A DNA stretch of 61,242 bases from Rariglobus sp. (GCA_029266495.1 JAQSWS010000033.1:1-61242); one strand, 5' to 3'; shown: positions 30,328 through 38,954, counted from the stretch's first letter. Made by a program: numbers and translations. Notes: generated by a model not told the origin, from the letters alone.

Positions 30328-31107
30328 ATGAAAAAATTCCTGGGATGCGTGGCTGGGTTGTGCGTGTGGACCGCGGCATTGGTCGCGGCGGAGCGGGGCG
30401 TGCTCACGCAATGGTCGACGATCGATGCGCTGCTCAAGGGCCACTACGAAGGCGTCGCGACGCTGGGCGAGGTGAAGCAACGCGGCGACTTTGGTTTGGG
30501 GACGTTCGAGGCGCTCGACGGGGAGATGGTGCTGCTGGACGGCAAAGTTTTCCAGATCGACGGCCAGGGGGCGGTGCACGAGCCGGGTGATGCGGTGCGC
30601 ACGCCGTTTGCGGCGGTGACGTTTTTCAAGGCGGACATCGAGCTGGCGCTGCCGGCGGGATTGACGCTTGAGCAGGTGCAGGCGCGCGTGGATGCGCTGC
30701 TGCCGTCGGCGAATTTGTTTTATGCGGTGCGGGTGACGGGTGGCTTTGCCGAGGTGCGGACGCGCAGCGTGCCGCGCCAGGAGAAGCCGTATCCGATGCT
30801 CGCGGAGGTCGTCAAAACGCAGTCGCTGTTTACGATCACGAAGACGGAGGGAGAACTGGTCGGCCTGCGTTGCCCGGGATTTTCAAAGGCGGTGAACGTG
30901 CCAGGTCACCATTTTCATTATCTGGCGGCGGACCGGAAGAGCGGCGGGCATGTGCTGGGGCTTGTGACAGGCGAAGGCGTGCGCGTGCGGGTGGCGGTGC
31001 TGCGGGAATTTTCCGTGAAGCTGCCGGAGTCGGCCTCGTTCGATGCGCTGGACCTGTCGGGTGACCGTTCGAAGGAACTGCACGCGGTGGAGTCGGAACG
31101 GAAGTGA
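30328..31107 (+). CDS. budA: Alpha-acetolactate decarboxylase, exported form
   Basis: This 259-residue enzyme converts acetolactate to acetoin. Family features include the N-terminal YEGVATLGEVKQRGDFGLGT segment, the central TPFAAVTFF, and the metal-binding NVPGHHFHYLAADRKSGGHV with three His. A signal peptide (CVAGLCVWTAALVAAE) precedes it, so it should be exported, as is known for some Gram-positive homologues. No acetolactate synthase gene adjoins it. The ATG at 30328 was chosen because the frame upstream is non-conserved and would hide the signal peptide. Confidence 0.88.
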   Translation: MKKFLGCVAGLCVWTAALVAAERGVLTQWSTIDALLKGHYEGVATLGEVKQRGDFGLGTFEALDGEMVLLDGKVFQIDGQGAVHEPGDAVRTPFAAVTFFKADIELALPAGLTLEQVQARVDALLPSANLFYAVRVTGGFAEVRTRSVPRQEKPYPMLAEVVKTQSLFTITKTEGELVGLRCPGFSKAVNVPGHHFHYLAADRKSGGHVLGLVTGEGVRVRVAVLREFSVKLPESASFDALDLSGDRSKELHAVESERK

Positions 31108-31124
31108 CCGCTCGCGGCGAGCGG

Positions 31125-31166
31125 AATGACCAATGACCAATGACCAATGGCGGATGGCGAATGGCC
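31125..31166. repeat. Heptanucleotide-period repeat, locus 2
   Basis: Six 7-nt units: AATGACC three times, then AATGGCG, GATGGCG, AATGGCC. It fills the gap between the converging budA and ung stops. Confidence 0.7.
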
Positions 31167-31174
31167 GAGCTTTT

Positions 31175-31873
31175 TTATAGGCGCCAGTCGATGGGGGGGC
31201 GGGCGTGTTCGGTGAGGAGGCGGTTGGCTTCGGCGAAGTGGTGGTTGGCGGCGAATTTTTGTTCGGGTGGGAGGCGGTTTTGGGCGAGGGGGGACGGATG
31301 CTGGTCGATGAGGATCGCGTGTTTGGAGGCGTCGATATGCGGCTGGGCGGAGGCGACGGCTTTGCCGCCCCAGAGCATGAAGACGATGTAGGGCGACTCC
31401 ATCTGGACGAAGCGGAGCACGGCCTGGGTGAACGCCTGCCAGCCGAGGCGGGCATGGCTCATGGGTTCGCCGGAGCGCACGGTGAGAATCAAGTTGAGGA
31501 GCAGGACGCCCTGGCGGGCCCATGGTTCGAGATTGCCGGAGGAGGGCGGGCACCAGCCGGGCACGCAGCGGGCGAGGGATTGGAAAATGTTTTTAAGCGA
31601 AGCGGGCGTGCGGGCCGGAGGCATCACGGAGAAGGAGAGGCCGTGGGCATTGCCGGGCGTGGGGTAGGGATCCTGGCCGAGAATGACGACCTTCACATCG
31701 GCGGGGCGCACAAGCTCGAGGGCGCGAAAGATGTGTTCGCGCGCCGGGAACACCTCGCCCTGCGCATAGGCTTCATCGATGAGCGTGGAGAGGGCGGCGA
31801 ATTGCGCCGGCGTGTAGCCGTGGGCGAAGAGGCCGGACCAGGCGGGGGGAAGGGTGAGGGGGGCGGGAGTCAT
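31175..31873 (-). CDS. ung: Uracil-DNA glycosylase
   Basis: This 232-residue repair enzyme removes uracil from DNA. It has the water-activating VVILGQDPYPTPGNAHGLSF, the LLLNLILTVR segment, the uracil-binding FMLWGGKA region and the DNA-intercalating HPSPLAQNR loop. It starts 15 nt after the stop of the last pseudopilin-like gene, so it may be transcribed with that tandem family. Confidence 0.96.
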   Translation of the reverse strand: MTPAPLTLPPAWSGLFAHGYTPAQFAALSTLIDEAYAQGEVFPAREHIFRALELVRPADVKVVILGQDPYPTPGNAHGLSFSVMPPARTPASLKNIFQSLARCVPGWCPPSSGNLEPWARQGVLLLNLILTVRSGEPMSHARLGWQAFTQAVLRFVQMESPYIVFMLWGGKAVASAQPHIDASKHAILIDQHPSPLAQNRLPPEQKFAANHHFAEANRLLTEHARPPIDWRL

Positions 31874-31888
31874 TGAGACGGAAACGGT

Positions 31889-32734
31889 TCAAGATACCGT
31901 TGGCACGATAATAGACAAAAGGATGCTGAGCAGTAGTGGCCAGACGAGAACGGTCAGGACGCCGGGCTTCTTGGCAAGCGATCGATAAATGCTCACACCC
32001 AAAAACGGTATCCAGATGATCACCATGCCGACCAGTGGAGATGTTCGTTTCACGGGCTCGCTCAGTATTCTTTCGACCTTTGACCACGCAGCCTGCTCAT
32101 CCGCGGTGGGCACGTATTCGAGAATGCGACTGCCGGGCGGGATTGCCTCGAGGATGTTTGAGGTCGTGCCCTTCCCGTCGAAGCGAAGCAATTGCTCTCC
32201 ACTGTCTGTGAGGTTTTTAAAAAATGTCCCATGCCCACCCACGAACATGATGTATCCACCCTTGTTCCCGTAAGGACTGTGCGTGGCCCAGGTGCCGTCT
32301 GGCTGGAGTCCGCGTGTCCATAGGATGGGAGTCGTTGCGGGCGTTGCGAGGGACAGGTTTCCCACCGCGATGGCGACACTTAGTTTGATCTGGCGGAACT
32401 CCGGAGTCAACCGGTGCGGCAGGGCGGAACTTTTTATGAGGATGCCCGAGGCTGACTTTCCAAACGCAGGGTCAATTTTTGAGGTCCACATCCTGGCGTC
32501 ATCCAGTCCCGCCTCATCTGCCAGAATACGTGCATAGTCCCAAATGTCGGATGCGTCGGGGAAATGGCCGTCGTGCGTGCCCGCATAAATCATGCACGCC
32601 TGGTTGATCTGGCGCATGTTAGAAGCGTCCACCTGTCGGAAGACCCGAACGGTGCCTCCTGCAATTGACGCGCTGGTGAATATTATAAAAAGCAGCGTGC
32701 CGAGGCAGAAAGAACGCAGGAGGTCGGGAGTCAT
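31889..32734 (-). CDS. Pseudopilin-like membrane protein, tandem paralogue 3
   Basis: This 281-residue protein has an N-terminal membrane helix, then the pseudopilin-like block SNMRQINQACMIYAGTHDGH with an FPDASDIWDYAR motif. A shared segment follows (TTPILWTRGLQPDGTWATHS and PYGNKGGYIMFVGG), then two C-terminal membrane helices (LVGMVIIWIPFLGVSIY and VLTVLVWPLLLSILLSII). No type III leader-peptidase site is visible. It is clearly paralogous to the two genes upstream, and even the 3' flanks of copies 2 and 3 match. Function unknown. Confidence 0.72.
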   Translation of the reverse strand: MTPDLLRSFCLGTLLFIIFTSASIAGGTVRVFRQVDASNMRQINQACMIYAGTHDGHFPDASDIWDYARILADEAGLDDARMWTSKIDPAFGKSASGILIKSSALPHRLTPEFRQIKLSVAIAVGNLSLATPATTPILWTRGLQPDGTWATHSPYGNKGGYIMFVGGHGTFFKNLTDSGEQLLRFDGKGTTSNILEAIPPGSRILEYVPTADEQAAWSKVERILSEPVKRTSPLVGMVIIWIPFLGVSIYRSLAKKPGVLTVLVWPLLLSILLSIIVPTVS

Positions 32735-32750
32735 TAGAGCCGGGAGTGAT

Positions 32751-33605
32751 TCAAGAAACCGTTGGCACCACGATAGCCAAGAGGATGGTTATGATGAGTG
32801 GCCAGAGGAGCACGGTGAGCGCGCCTTTTTGTTTTTTGACCATGCGAGAAATTGAGAGCCAAACGAACGGTGCCCATAGAACAAAAAGCCATATAAGCGC
32901 AGGCGGGATGTATGCCAAAAATGACCGGATGGCATTTGTTCGACGCCATTGCGTGCTCTCTCCGACTGTCGGCACGTATTCACCGATGCGTGTCCCGGGT
33001 GGGAGTGCTTCGAGGATATTCGAGGTTGTTCCTGTTCCGTCGAAGCGAGTGAGTTCGCCGGCGATGCTGCGGAAAAACATGATGTTGCCGTTCATGAAAA
33101 ACACATATCCGCCCTCCCCATAAGGGCTGTGTCTGGCCCAGGTGCCGTCGGGCTGGAGCCCGCGAGTCCACGCGATGGGCGTGGTGGCGGGCATATCGGT
33201 ATCAAGCTTTCCAAGAACTACGGCAAAGCAGGGTATCAGTTCACGAAACGCCGGAGTGAGCTGGCGCGGTTTGGCTGATTCAATAGCCGTGAGGACAGGT
33301 GCGCTGCGATCAATATTCCATGGAGCGGCTGGATCGGTCGACGATTGCCACAGGTTGGCCGAGTCGAGGCCAGCGTCTTGCGCCAGCATGCGTGCATAAT
33401 CCCACACATCCGTTGCGTGAGGAAACTGGTTTTGGTGCTCTTGCGCATAGATCAATGATGCCTGCCCTATCTGACGTAGATTTGAGCGGTCTGATGCTTT
33501 TTGGGCACTTACGTGACCATTGCCCGATAGGGATGAGATCACGGTGAGAAAAAGCGTGGCCACGATGATACGGGGCCGGCCACAGAGAAACAGAAATGCG
33601 CTCAT
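32751..33605 (-). CDS. Pseudopilin-like membrane protein, tandem paralogue 2
   Basis: This 284-residue paralogue of its neighbours has an N-terminal helix (RIIVATLFLTVISSLSG) and the block SNLRQIGQASLIYAQEHQNQ. It also has the shared TPIAWTRGLQPDGTWARHSP segment and two C-terminal membrane helices. The ATG at 33605 overlaps the stop of the upstream paralogue (ATGA), so the pair is coupled; a longer frame to 33650 is not supported. The same final residues (IVVPTVS / IVPTVS) end this and the next copy. Confidence 0.72.
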   Translation of the reverse strand: MSAFLFLCGRPRIIVATLFLTVISSLSGNGHVSAQKASDRSNLRQIGQASLIYAQEHQNQFPHATDVWDYARMLAQDAGLDSANLWQSSTDPAAPWNIDRSAPVLTAIESAKPRQLTPAFRELIPCFAVVLGKLDTDMPATTPIAWTRGLQPDGTWARHSPYGEGGYVFFMNGNIMFFRSIAGELTRFDGTGTTSNILEALPPGTRIGEYVPTVGESTQWRRTNAIRSFLAYIPPALIWLFVLWAPFVWLSISRMVKKQKGALTVLLWPLIITILLAIVVPTVS

Positions 33606-34330
33606 CGTGAGGGGCTGCGAGGCTTGTTCTCTTCCGTGATTCTCGCCCACTGTGCTTCTTCGGCGGGCGTGGGCATATATTCGCCAATACGGCAGCCACG
33701 AGGGAGGGCGTCGAAGATGTTGGCGGTCTTGTTACCGTCCCGACCAATAAGCTCCCCGCCGTTGCCGGACAGATTCAGGTAAAAGGCCACGTTGCCTCCC
33801 AGGAAATAAATATAACCACCCGCGGTTCCATACGGACTATGTTTGGCCCAAGTGCCGTCGGGCTGAAGGCCGCGGGTCCAGGCGATTGGGGTGGTCGCAG
33901 GGGAGTTGGTGGTGATTTTCCCCAGAGCCACGGCAAACGCCGGTTTGACCTTACGAAAGGCCGGATTGAGTTCACGAGGCTGTTGTCCGTTCAAGGATGG
34001 AAGGAGAACCTTTAGTTTTTTATCTCCGGCCGGCGTAGAAGCCGGATCGATTGTGGATTGCCACAGGCGTGCTTCATCGAGTCCGCCGCCTTCGGCCAAC
34101 TGGCGGGCATAGTCCCAAACATCTTCCGCGACGGGTAGCCGATCGTTATGACCTGAGGCGTAGATCAGAGTGGCCTGACCGATTTGACGCAAATTGGACC
34201 CGTCTACAAACCGGCCGCCTCTGCCCCCGCAGGTATGCCCAATTGTCGGAAGGATCACTGCGGCAAGAATCATGATAATGACCAACACGAAGGCATACTC
34301 ATAGAGACGTCTATAAGGCGAAGGCTTCAT
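33602..34330 (-). CDS. Pseudopilin-like membrane protein, tandem paralogue 1
   Basis: This 242-residue first member of the tandem family keeps the most pilin-like N terminus (YEYAFVLVIIMILAAVILP). It resembles the FTLIELLVVIAIIAILAAILLP-type helix of pseudopilins but lacks the Gly-Phe-Thr-Leu-x-Glu cleavage site. The SNLRQIGQATLIYASGHNDR block and the TPIAWTRGLQPDGTWAKHSP segment are shared with the other two copies. It lacks the C-terminal membrane helices of the others. No secretion ATPase or prepilin peptidase gene is near. Confidence 0.72.
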   Translation of the reverse strand: MKPSPYRRLYEYAFVLVIIMILAAVILPTIGHTCGGRGGRFVDGSNLRQIGQATLIYASGHNDRLPVAEDVWDYARQLAEGGGLDEARLWQSTIDPASTPAGDKKLKVLLPSLNGQQPRELNPAFRKVKPAFAVALGKITTNSPATTPIAWTRGLQPDGTWAKHSPYGTAGGYIYFLGGNVAFYLNLSGNGGELIGRDGNKTANIFDALPRGCRIGEYMPTPAEEAQWARITEENKPRSPSR

Positions 34331-34440
34331 CGGGGTATGGCGAAGGTAGGCCCGTGGTTTTCATCAACGCGAGCAGGGACTTCGCGTGGGAATGGACGAT
34401 ACTCCACTCGATTTGCCGGCACCCGACTTTCAGGTGTGAA

Positions 34441-34484
34441 CAAAACAAAACCGCCGCCACCCGGGAGGGGAGTGGCGGCGGTTT
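34441..34484 (-). terminator. Intrinsic terminator of the DUF2383 gene
   Basis: AAACCGCCGCCAC (34448-34460) and GTGGCGGCGGTTT (34472-34484) form a 13-bp stem with an 11-nt loop. On the minus strand it is followed by TTTTGTTTT. Confidence 0.88.
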
Positions 34485-34532
34485 GTTGCCGGTGGGAGGG
34501 CGGCGTGGCAGGCGCCGTGGCGAGGCCGTGAA

Positions 34533-35000
34533 TCAGGAGGCCTTGCGGTAAGTGACGCCGTCGCGGAGCTGCTTCACGTGGTCGTGGGCGGCTTTTACGT
34601 CGGTGTATTGACGATGGATGATGTCGCGGGTCGGCAGATCGAGATCCTGGCTGTCCAGGGCTTTTTGAAAGGCGTCGACGGCGGCGTCTTCGCCGCGTTC
34701 CACCTCGGCGAGGACGGCATGCGGTTCGTTGGTCGAGAGCGCAGCCTTCAGGTTGATCCAGCCGCGGTGCAGCGAGCCGGTCACGCTGCCGGAGTCCTCG
34801 ACCTTCTCGCCGAGTCCGCTCAAGCGGGTTTGCAACTGGAAGATGAATTCGGCGCGTTGTTCTGAATAGCGATTGAACAAGCGGGCAAGTTCGGGGGCTT
34901 TCACGTCTTGCGCGGCAGTCCGGTAGCCATGCTGTCCGTCGCGAAGGATTTCGATGAGGTCGTTGAGGGTTTTAAGAGTGCTCTTGATTTCGGATTTCAT
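34533..35000 (-). CDS. PA2169-type four-helix-bundle protein (DUF2383)
   Basis: This 155-residue helical protein has the ferritin-like DUF2383 pattern: LKTLNDLIEILRDGQHGYRT at the start, a central LFNRYSEQRAEFIFQLQTRL helix, and the HRQYTDVKAAHDHVKQLRD ending. Members are often induced by stress, but their molecular role is not established. The ATG at 35000 was chosen; an extension to 35024 would run into a dispersed repeat. The gene is flanked by its own terminator. Confidence 0.85.
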   Translation of the reverse strand: MKSEIKSTLKTLNDLIEILRDGQHGYRTAAQDVKAPELARLFNRYSEQRAEFIFQLQTRLSGLGEKVEDSGSVTGSLHRGWINLKAALSTNEPHAVLAEVERGEDAAVDAFQKALDSQDLDLPTRDIIHRQYTDVKAAHDHVKQLRDGVTYRKAS

Positions 35001-35004
35001 GGTT

Positions 35005-35065
35005 TGATCAAGGGACTCGGACAAAACCTAAAATACCCATTCTGCCTGGCCTTGAAATGCGATCC
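35005..35065. repeat. Diverged dispersed repeat, copy B
   Basis: Resembles 18363-18421: AAGGGACTCG (35010-35019), ATTCTGCCTGG and CTTGAAATGCGAT are shared blocks. Copy B lies 4 nt upstream of the start codon of the DUF2383 gene. Confidence 0.6.
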
Positions 35066-35435
35066 GGCGTCGCCGCCTTGGTCATTTACCCTTGGTAAAC
35101 TCCCTCGTCGACTCCTTAGGCTGGGACTCCAATTCCGGCGCAGCTTTGGTAGTTTAGTTTCATCCGAATCCCCAAGGGATTCAGGGTTGAGGTGAGACGA
35201 CCGGAGAAGGCGGTCTCCGGATCCCCGGTCATCAGGATGCAACTGTGCATGCCGGAGGAGCTGCCCACTGCGTGCCAGACGCGCCAAGCCTCCCGCGTTC
35301 AGCCGGTTGCAAGGCCCTTGGGGAAGTTTCCCATGCGGCCGCGAATGCACTCTGCAAGGGAGTGCGCGGTGAATCCGTTCATTTTGCCCGACGGCGCTCG
35401 CAGAGGCGGCCGGCTTTTGGTGCGTGCGAAACGCG

Positions 35436-35460
35436 CTCTGAGCTCACGCTCAGAGCCACG
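35436..35460. repeat. Covarying hairpin repeat, copy 3
   Basis: The stem is CTCTGAG (35436-35442) with CTCAGAG (35449-35455), the loop CTCACG, and CCACG follows. It lies 36 nt beyond the stop of the minus-strand GTPase gene. Confidence 0.7.
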
Positions 35461-35496
35461 GATTCAAGCCGGCGTGCCCGGCGGTCATGCCCTACC

Positions 35497-36963
35497 TCAA
35501 GCCAGGCAGGATTTGAAGCCTTCGGTGAGGGCTTCTCGGTCGAGGTTCTTGCCGATGAAGACGAGGGTGTTGGTGCGCGGAGCGCCAGCCCAGGGTTTGT
35601 CGAACTTGGCGTCGAAGAGCATGTGGACGCCTTGAAAGACCAGTTTGTTGGGCGCGCCTTTGATCGAGAGGACGCCTTTGCAGCGATAGATGTCGTTGCC
35701 CTTCACCTTGAGGAGCTCACCGATCCAGTCGTTGAGCCGCTTGCCATCGAGGTCGCCTTGTTCGGTGATGCCGACGCTGGTGACGTCGTCGTCATGCGAG
35801 TGGGTGTGTTCGTAGTCCTGCTGCCAGCCGGGTTTGACGTTTTCGCCCATGACCTGGATGTGGAGCGGGTGGTGTCCGCAGGCCTCGAAGACCATGAACA
35901 GGCCGGGCTCGGCGACCGTGAGGCCGAAGTGCGCGTGGGCGTGTTCGCCGATTTGCAGGCGCTGGAGCGTGCCTCCGGGGACGATGGTGTCACCGGGCTT
36001 CACCTGGTTTTCCCAGTCGGAGAACACGAGCACGGCGGCGTCGCGGGCGGCGGCGAGGTCGGCATCGGCGAACGATTTGACGGGCATGACCACGATATCG
36101 AGGGTGCCCTCGGCGCCGTGGTGATGGTGGTGGCCTTCGTGCGAGTGGCCTTCTTCCCCATGTGCATGATCGCCGTGGTCATGGTCGTGATCGTGTCCGC
36201 AGCATTCGTCGTGGCCGTGGCCGATCACGATCTGGTGTTCGCCCTTCGGGATTGCGTAGACGCCGGCCCATTCGAAGGGGTAGGACGGCTCCATGAAGTT
36301 GGGGTTGAGCTCGGTGGCGCGCGAGAGGTTGAAGCCACCGACGTTGAGGACGTGCTTGAGGTCGATGGCGGCGTTGTGGGTGCGGTGGATTCTGGCCGCC
36401 GCATTCATTTTGTGAATACGCGATTCCAGGGCGTCGAGCTCGGCGGAGGGGACGAGGTCGGTCTTGTTGAGGATGATGACGTCGGCGAAACCGATCTGTT
36501 TTTTGACCTCGGGGGAGTCGTCCACGTGCTGAAGGACGTGTTTGGCGTCGACGAGGGTGACAATGCTGTCGAGACGGAAGCAGGTGCGCATCTCGTCGTC
36601 GGTGAAGAAGGTCTGGGCGACGGGGCCGGGGTCGGCGAGGCCGGTGGTCTCGATGAGGATGCCGTCGAGGCGGTCCTTGCGCTTCATGAGACGTCCGAGG
36701 ATGCGGATCAGGTCGCCGCGCACGCTGCAGCAGATGCAGCCGTTGTTCATCTCGAAGATTTCCTCGTCGCTCTGGATGACGAGCTGGTTGTCCACGCCGA
36801 CCTCGCCGAACTCGTTTTCGATCACGGCGAGTTTTTTGCCGTGTTGCTCGGTGAGGATGCGGTTGAGGAGCGTGGTCTTGCCGGCGCCGAGGAAGCCGGT
36901 GAGGACGGTGACGGGAATGGGGGCGGGGACTGAGGCGTCAGAGGTGGGCGAGGGCATGGACAT
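35497..36963 (-). CDS. COG0523 (CobW/ZNG1-like) metallochaperone GTPase with a His-rich loop
   Basis: This 488-residue G3E GTPase probably delivers or senses a transition metal. It has Walker A (GFLGAGKTT, residues 23-31), the metal-binding CICC (76-79), an NKTD guanine motif and a long His/Asp-rich stretch around residues 247-282. A CobW C-terminal domain follows ([20 protein letters not shown], then GVHMLFDA). The ATG at 36963 was chosen; the frame upstream reaches only a TTG inside a heptad repeat. A NikR-like regulator gene is 94 nt upstream on the same strand, consistent with metal-dependent control. Confidence 0.9.
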   Translation of the reverse strand: MSMPSPTSDASVPAPIPVTVLTGFLGAGKTTLLNRILTEQHGKKLAVIENEFGEVGVDNQLVIQSDEEIFEMNNGCICCSVRGDLIRILGRLMKRKDRLDGILIETTGLADPGPVAQTFFTDDEMRTCFRLDSIVTLVDAKHVLQHVDDSPEVKKQIGFADVIILNKTDLVPSAELDALESRIHKMNAAARIHRTHNAAIDLKHVLNVGGFNLSRATELNPNFMEPSYPFEWAGVYAIPKGEHQIVIGHGHDECCGHDHDHDHGDHAHGEEGHSHEGHHHHHGAEGTLDIVVMPVKSFADADLAAARDAAVLVFSDWENQVKPGDTIVPGGTLQRLQIGEHAHAHFGLTVAEPGLFMVFEACGHHPLHIQVMGENVKPGWQQDYEHTHSHDDDVTSVGITEQGDLDGKRLNDWIGELLKVKGNDIYRCKGVLSIKGAPNKLVFQGVHMLFDAKFDKPWAGAPRTNTLVFIGKNLDREALTEGFKSCLA

Positions 36964-36969
36964 GGAGGG

Positions 36970-37004
36970 AATGACCAATGACGAATGCCCAACGACGAAT
37001 GAAG
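36970..37004. repeat. Heptanucleotide-period repeat, locus 3
   Basis: Five 7-nt units: AATGACC, AATGACG, AATGCCC, AACGACG, AATGAAG. It lies immediately upstream of the COG0523 GTPase start. Confidence 0.6.
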
Positions 37005-37057
37005 TGCAAACTGAGGCGGGTGATCCTCCCTCGGCTCCCGCCCGGGGCCGCGGGTTT

Positions 37058-37495
37058 TCAGAGGAGCGGGGGGATTGCGGTGGCGGTGAGGTTGAGCTTG
37101 CCGGTTTTGACGCCGCGGCAGGTGGCGAGTTCGTCGGCGAGCTTGCGCAATTCTTGCGCCGGGCCCTGCACGAGGAGGACTTCCATGTAGTTATGGTCTT
37201 CGAGGTGCACGTGCATGCTGGAGACGACCATCAGGTAATATTTGTGCTGGATGGCGGCGAGGCGGGCCTGGAGACCTTTTTGGGTGTGGTCGTAAACGAG
37301 GCTGATGGTGCCCGCGACGGACGCGGTGCCGAGCTGGGTGGCGAAGTCGACCAGGCCGTCGCGAGCGAGGGCGGCGACGGCTTGAGAACGGCTGGCGTAG
37401 CCGCGGCTTTTGACCATCGCGTCGAGCTCATCAAGGAGGCTCTCGGGGAGGGAGACGCTGAAGCGGGCGAGGCGGTCTTTTTTGGCGGGGGGCAT
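37058..37495 (-). CDS. NikR-like metal-responsive regulator with an altered metal site
   Basis: This 145-residue protein has an N-terminal ribbon-helix-helix ([20 protein letters not shown]) and a C-terminal ACT-like metal-binding domain, the NikR plan. Three ligands of the classic square-planar nickel site are kept as His84, His95 and His97. The Cys (Cys95 in E. coli NikR) is Tyr103 here ([12 protein letters not shown]). Metal specificity may therefore differ from nickel. The neighbouring GTPase suggests a shared metal response. No nickel transporter gene is in the window. Confidence 0.85.
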   Translation of the reverse strand: MPPAKKDRLARFSVSLPESLLDELDAMVKSRGYASRSQAVAALARDGLVDFATQLGTASVAGTISLVYDHTQKGLQARLAAIQHKYYLMVVSSMHVHLEDHNYMEVLLVQGPAQELRKLADELATCRGVKTGKLNLTATAIPPLL

Positions 37496-37501
37496 GCAGA
37501 A

Positions 37502-37581
37502 GTTGAGAGATGAGAGTTGAGGGTTGAGTGACGGAGGGCGAGCGTGGTTTGGCTCTCAACGCTCATCACTCAACCCTCAAC
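37502..37581. repeat. Heptanucleotide-period repeat, locus 4, with inverted arms
   Basis: The left arm has GTTGAGA, GATGAGA, GTTGAGG, GTTGAGT (37502-37529). The right arm has TCTCAAC, GCTCATC, ACTCAAC, CCTCAAC (37554-37581), the reverse complement of the same unit type. The arms can form a long hairpin between the NikR-like start and the GlnT-like stop. Confidence 0.7.
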
Positions 37582-37589
37582 GGGTTCGA

Positions 37590-38954
37590 TTAGAACATGC
37601 GGGCGTAGCGGTCGATTTCCCAGGCGCTGACTTGCTGGTGATACTGGCGCCACTCTTCGGATTTGTAGGCGATGAATTCGTCGCGGAGTCCCTGGCCGAG
37701 CGTGGCGGTGACGAACGGATCGGCGGCGAAGGCGGCGACGGCTTCGTGGAGGTTGCGCGGGAGTTCCTGGATGCCGCGCCTGGCGAATTCTTCGGGGGAG
37801 AGTTCGTAGAGGTTGTCCTCCTGCGGGAGGCCCGGGTCGAGTTTTTCGCGGATGCCTTCCAGGCCGGCGGCGAGGGCGAGCGTCGCGGCGAGGTAGGGGT
37901 TGCAGGCGGAGTCGGCGTTGCGGCTTTCGCAGCGTCCGCCACCCATGGGCACGCGGATGGAGTTGGTGCGGTTGTTGGTGCCGAAACTGTTGAAGACGGG
38001 CGCCCAGGAGAAGTAGCTCATGAGTCCGCGGCGGACGAGGCGCTTGTAGCTGTTCACGGTGGGCGCCATGGCGGCGCAGATGGCGGGGCCGTGGCGGAGG
38101 ATGCCGGCGATGAAGTGGTAGGCGACGGGCGTGAGGCCGAGGCCGCGCGGGTCGTCCTTCGGGTCGCACTTGAAGGCATTTTTGCCAGTGGCGAGATCGG
38201 AGAGGGACATGTTGAAGTGCGCGCCGTTGCCGGTTTTGTCGGCGAAGGGTTTCGGCATGAACGTGGCGAGGAGGCCTTCCTCGGCGGCGTAGTGGCGGGC
38301 CATCGTGCGGAAGAAGACGTAGCGGTCGCACATGGTGAGGGCGTCGCTGTAGTTGAAATCGAATTCGAACTGGCTGTTGGCGTCTTCGTGGTCGAGCGAG
38401 TAGAGGTCCCAGCCGAGGTCGTTGATGGCGGTGGAGACTTTGTTGAGCCAGGGGTAGCGATCGAGGAAGCCCTGGACGTCGTAGCAGGCCTTGGTGAGGC
38501 GGTCGTCGGGGTTGGGGATGGAGAGGCTTTTGCCGTCGGGGCCGAGTTTCACCACGTAGACTTCGCACTCGATGCCGAGGTTCATGCCGAAGCCGAGCGA
38601 AGCGGCGTCGGCGAGGGTTTTTTTGAGGGCGACGCGGGTGTTGATCTCGTAGGGCTGGCCTTTGAACGTGTTGTCAGCGGGGAACCAGGCGACCTCCTTG
38701 TTCCACGGGAGAATGCAGCCGCGGTCGAGGTCGGGAAGGGAGGCGATTTCGTCGTCGTTGGGCGACTGACCAAGGCCATCGAGGGCGTAGCCGGTGTAGA
38801 GTTCGGAGCCGTGCGCGAAGTGGGCGAAATGGTCGATGGGGACGAATTTGCCTTTGGGAACGCCGTGGATGTCCACGTAGGCGCCGACGACGTATTTGAC
38901 GCCTTTGGTGCGGAGGTCGGACTGAAGTTGGAGGATTTCGGAATCGGATTTCAT
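37590..38954 (-). CDS. Glutamine synthetase family ligase, GlnT-like
   Basis: This 454-residue ATP-dependent ligase joins glutamate with ammonia or an amine. The motifs are [32 protein letters not shown], and the arginine/glutamate segment [20 protein letters not shown]. These match the GlnT / gamma-glutamyl-methylamide synthetase branch better than classic GlnA. The ATG at 38954 was chosen; the open frame extends 1.5 kb further but only as an antisense-type shadow over the next genes. It follows the creatininase-like gene by 125 nt, a gap that holds a copy of the dispersed palindrome and so perhaps its own promoter. Confidence 0.85.
   Translation of the reverse strand: MKSDSEILQLQSDLRTKGVKYVVGAYVDIHGVPKGKFVPIDHFAHFAHGSELYTGYALDGLGQSPNDDEIASLPDLDRGCILPWNKEVAWFPADNTFKGQPYEINTRVALKKTLADAASLGFGMNLGIECEVYVVKLGPDGKSLSIPNPDDRLTKACYDVQGFLDRYPWLNKVSTAINDLGWDLYSLDHEDANSQFEFDFNYSDALTMCDRYVFFRTMARHYAAEEGLLATFMPKPFADKTGNGAHFNMSLSDLATGKNAFKCDPKDDPRGLGLTPVAYHFIAGILRHGPAICAAMAPTVNSYKRLVRRGLMSYFSWAPVFNSFGTNNRTNSIRVPMGGGRCESRNADSACNPYLAATLALAAGLEGIREKLDPGLPQEDNLYELSPEEFARRGIQELPRNLHEAVAAFAADPFVTATLGQGLRDEFIAYKSEEWRQYHQQVSAWEIDRYARMF

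Larger units (their letters stand above)
35001..35496. other. Intergenic region rich in repeats and hairpins
   Basis: No gene is supported in these 496 nt. They hold the dispersed repeat copy B (35005-35065) and three short perfect hairpins: GAATCCC/GGGATTC at 35166-35182, CCGGAGA/TCTCCGG near 35200-35220, and GCACTC/GAGTGC at 35347-35365. The covarying hairpin copy 3 lies at 35436-35460. Open frames on the plus strand run through it, but they have no recognisable content. Confidence 0.6.

Noticed and set aside
35041-35635. Plus-strand open frames in the 35 kb intergenic region
   Set aside because: The frames cross several hairpins and repeats and show no family similarity; they are more likely non-coding.
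27910-37581. CRISPR array
   Set aside because: The heptad repeats are contiguous short units without spacers or nearby cas genes.
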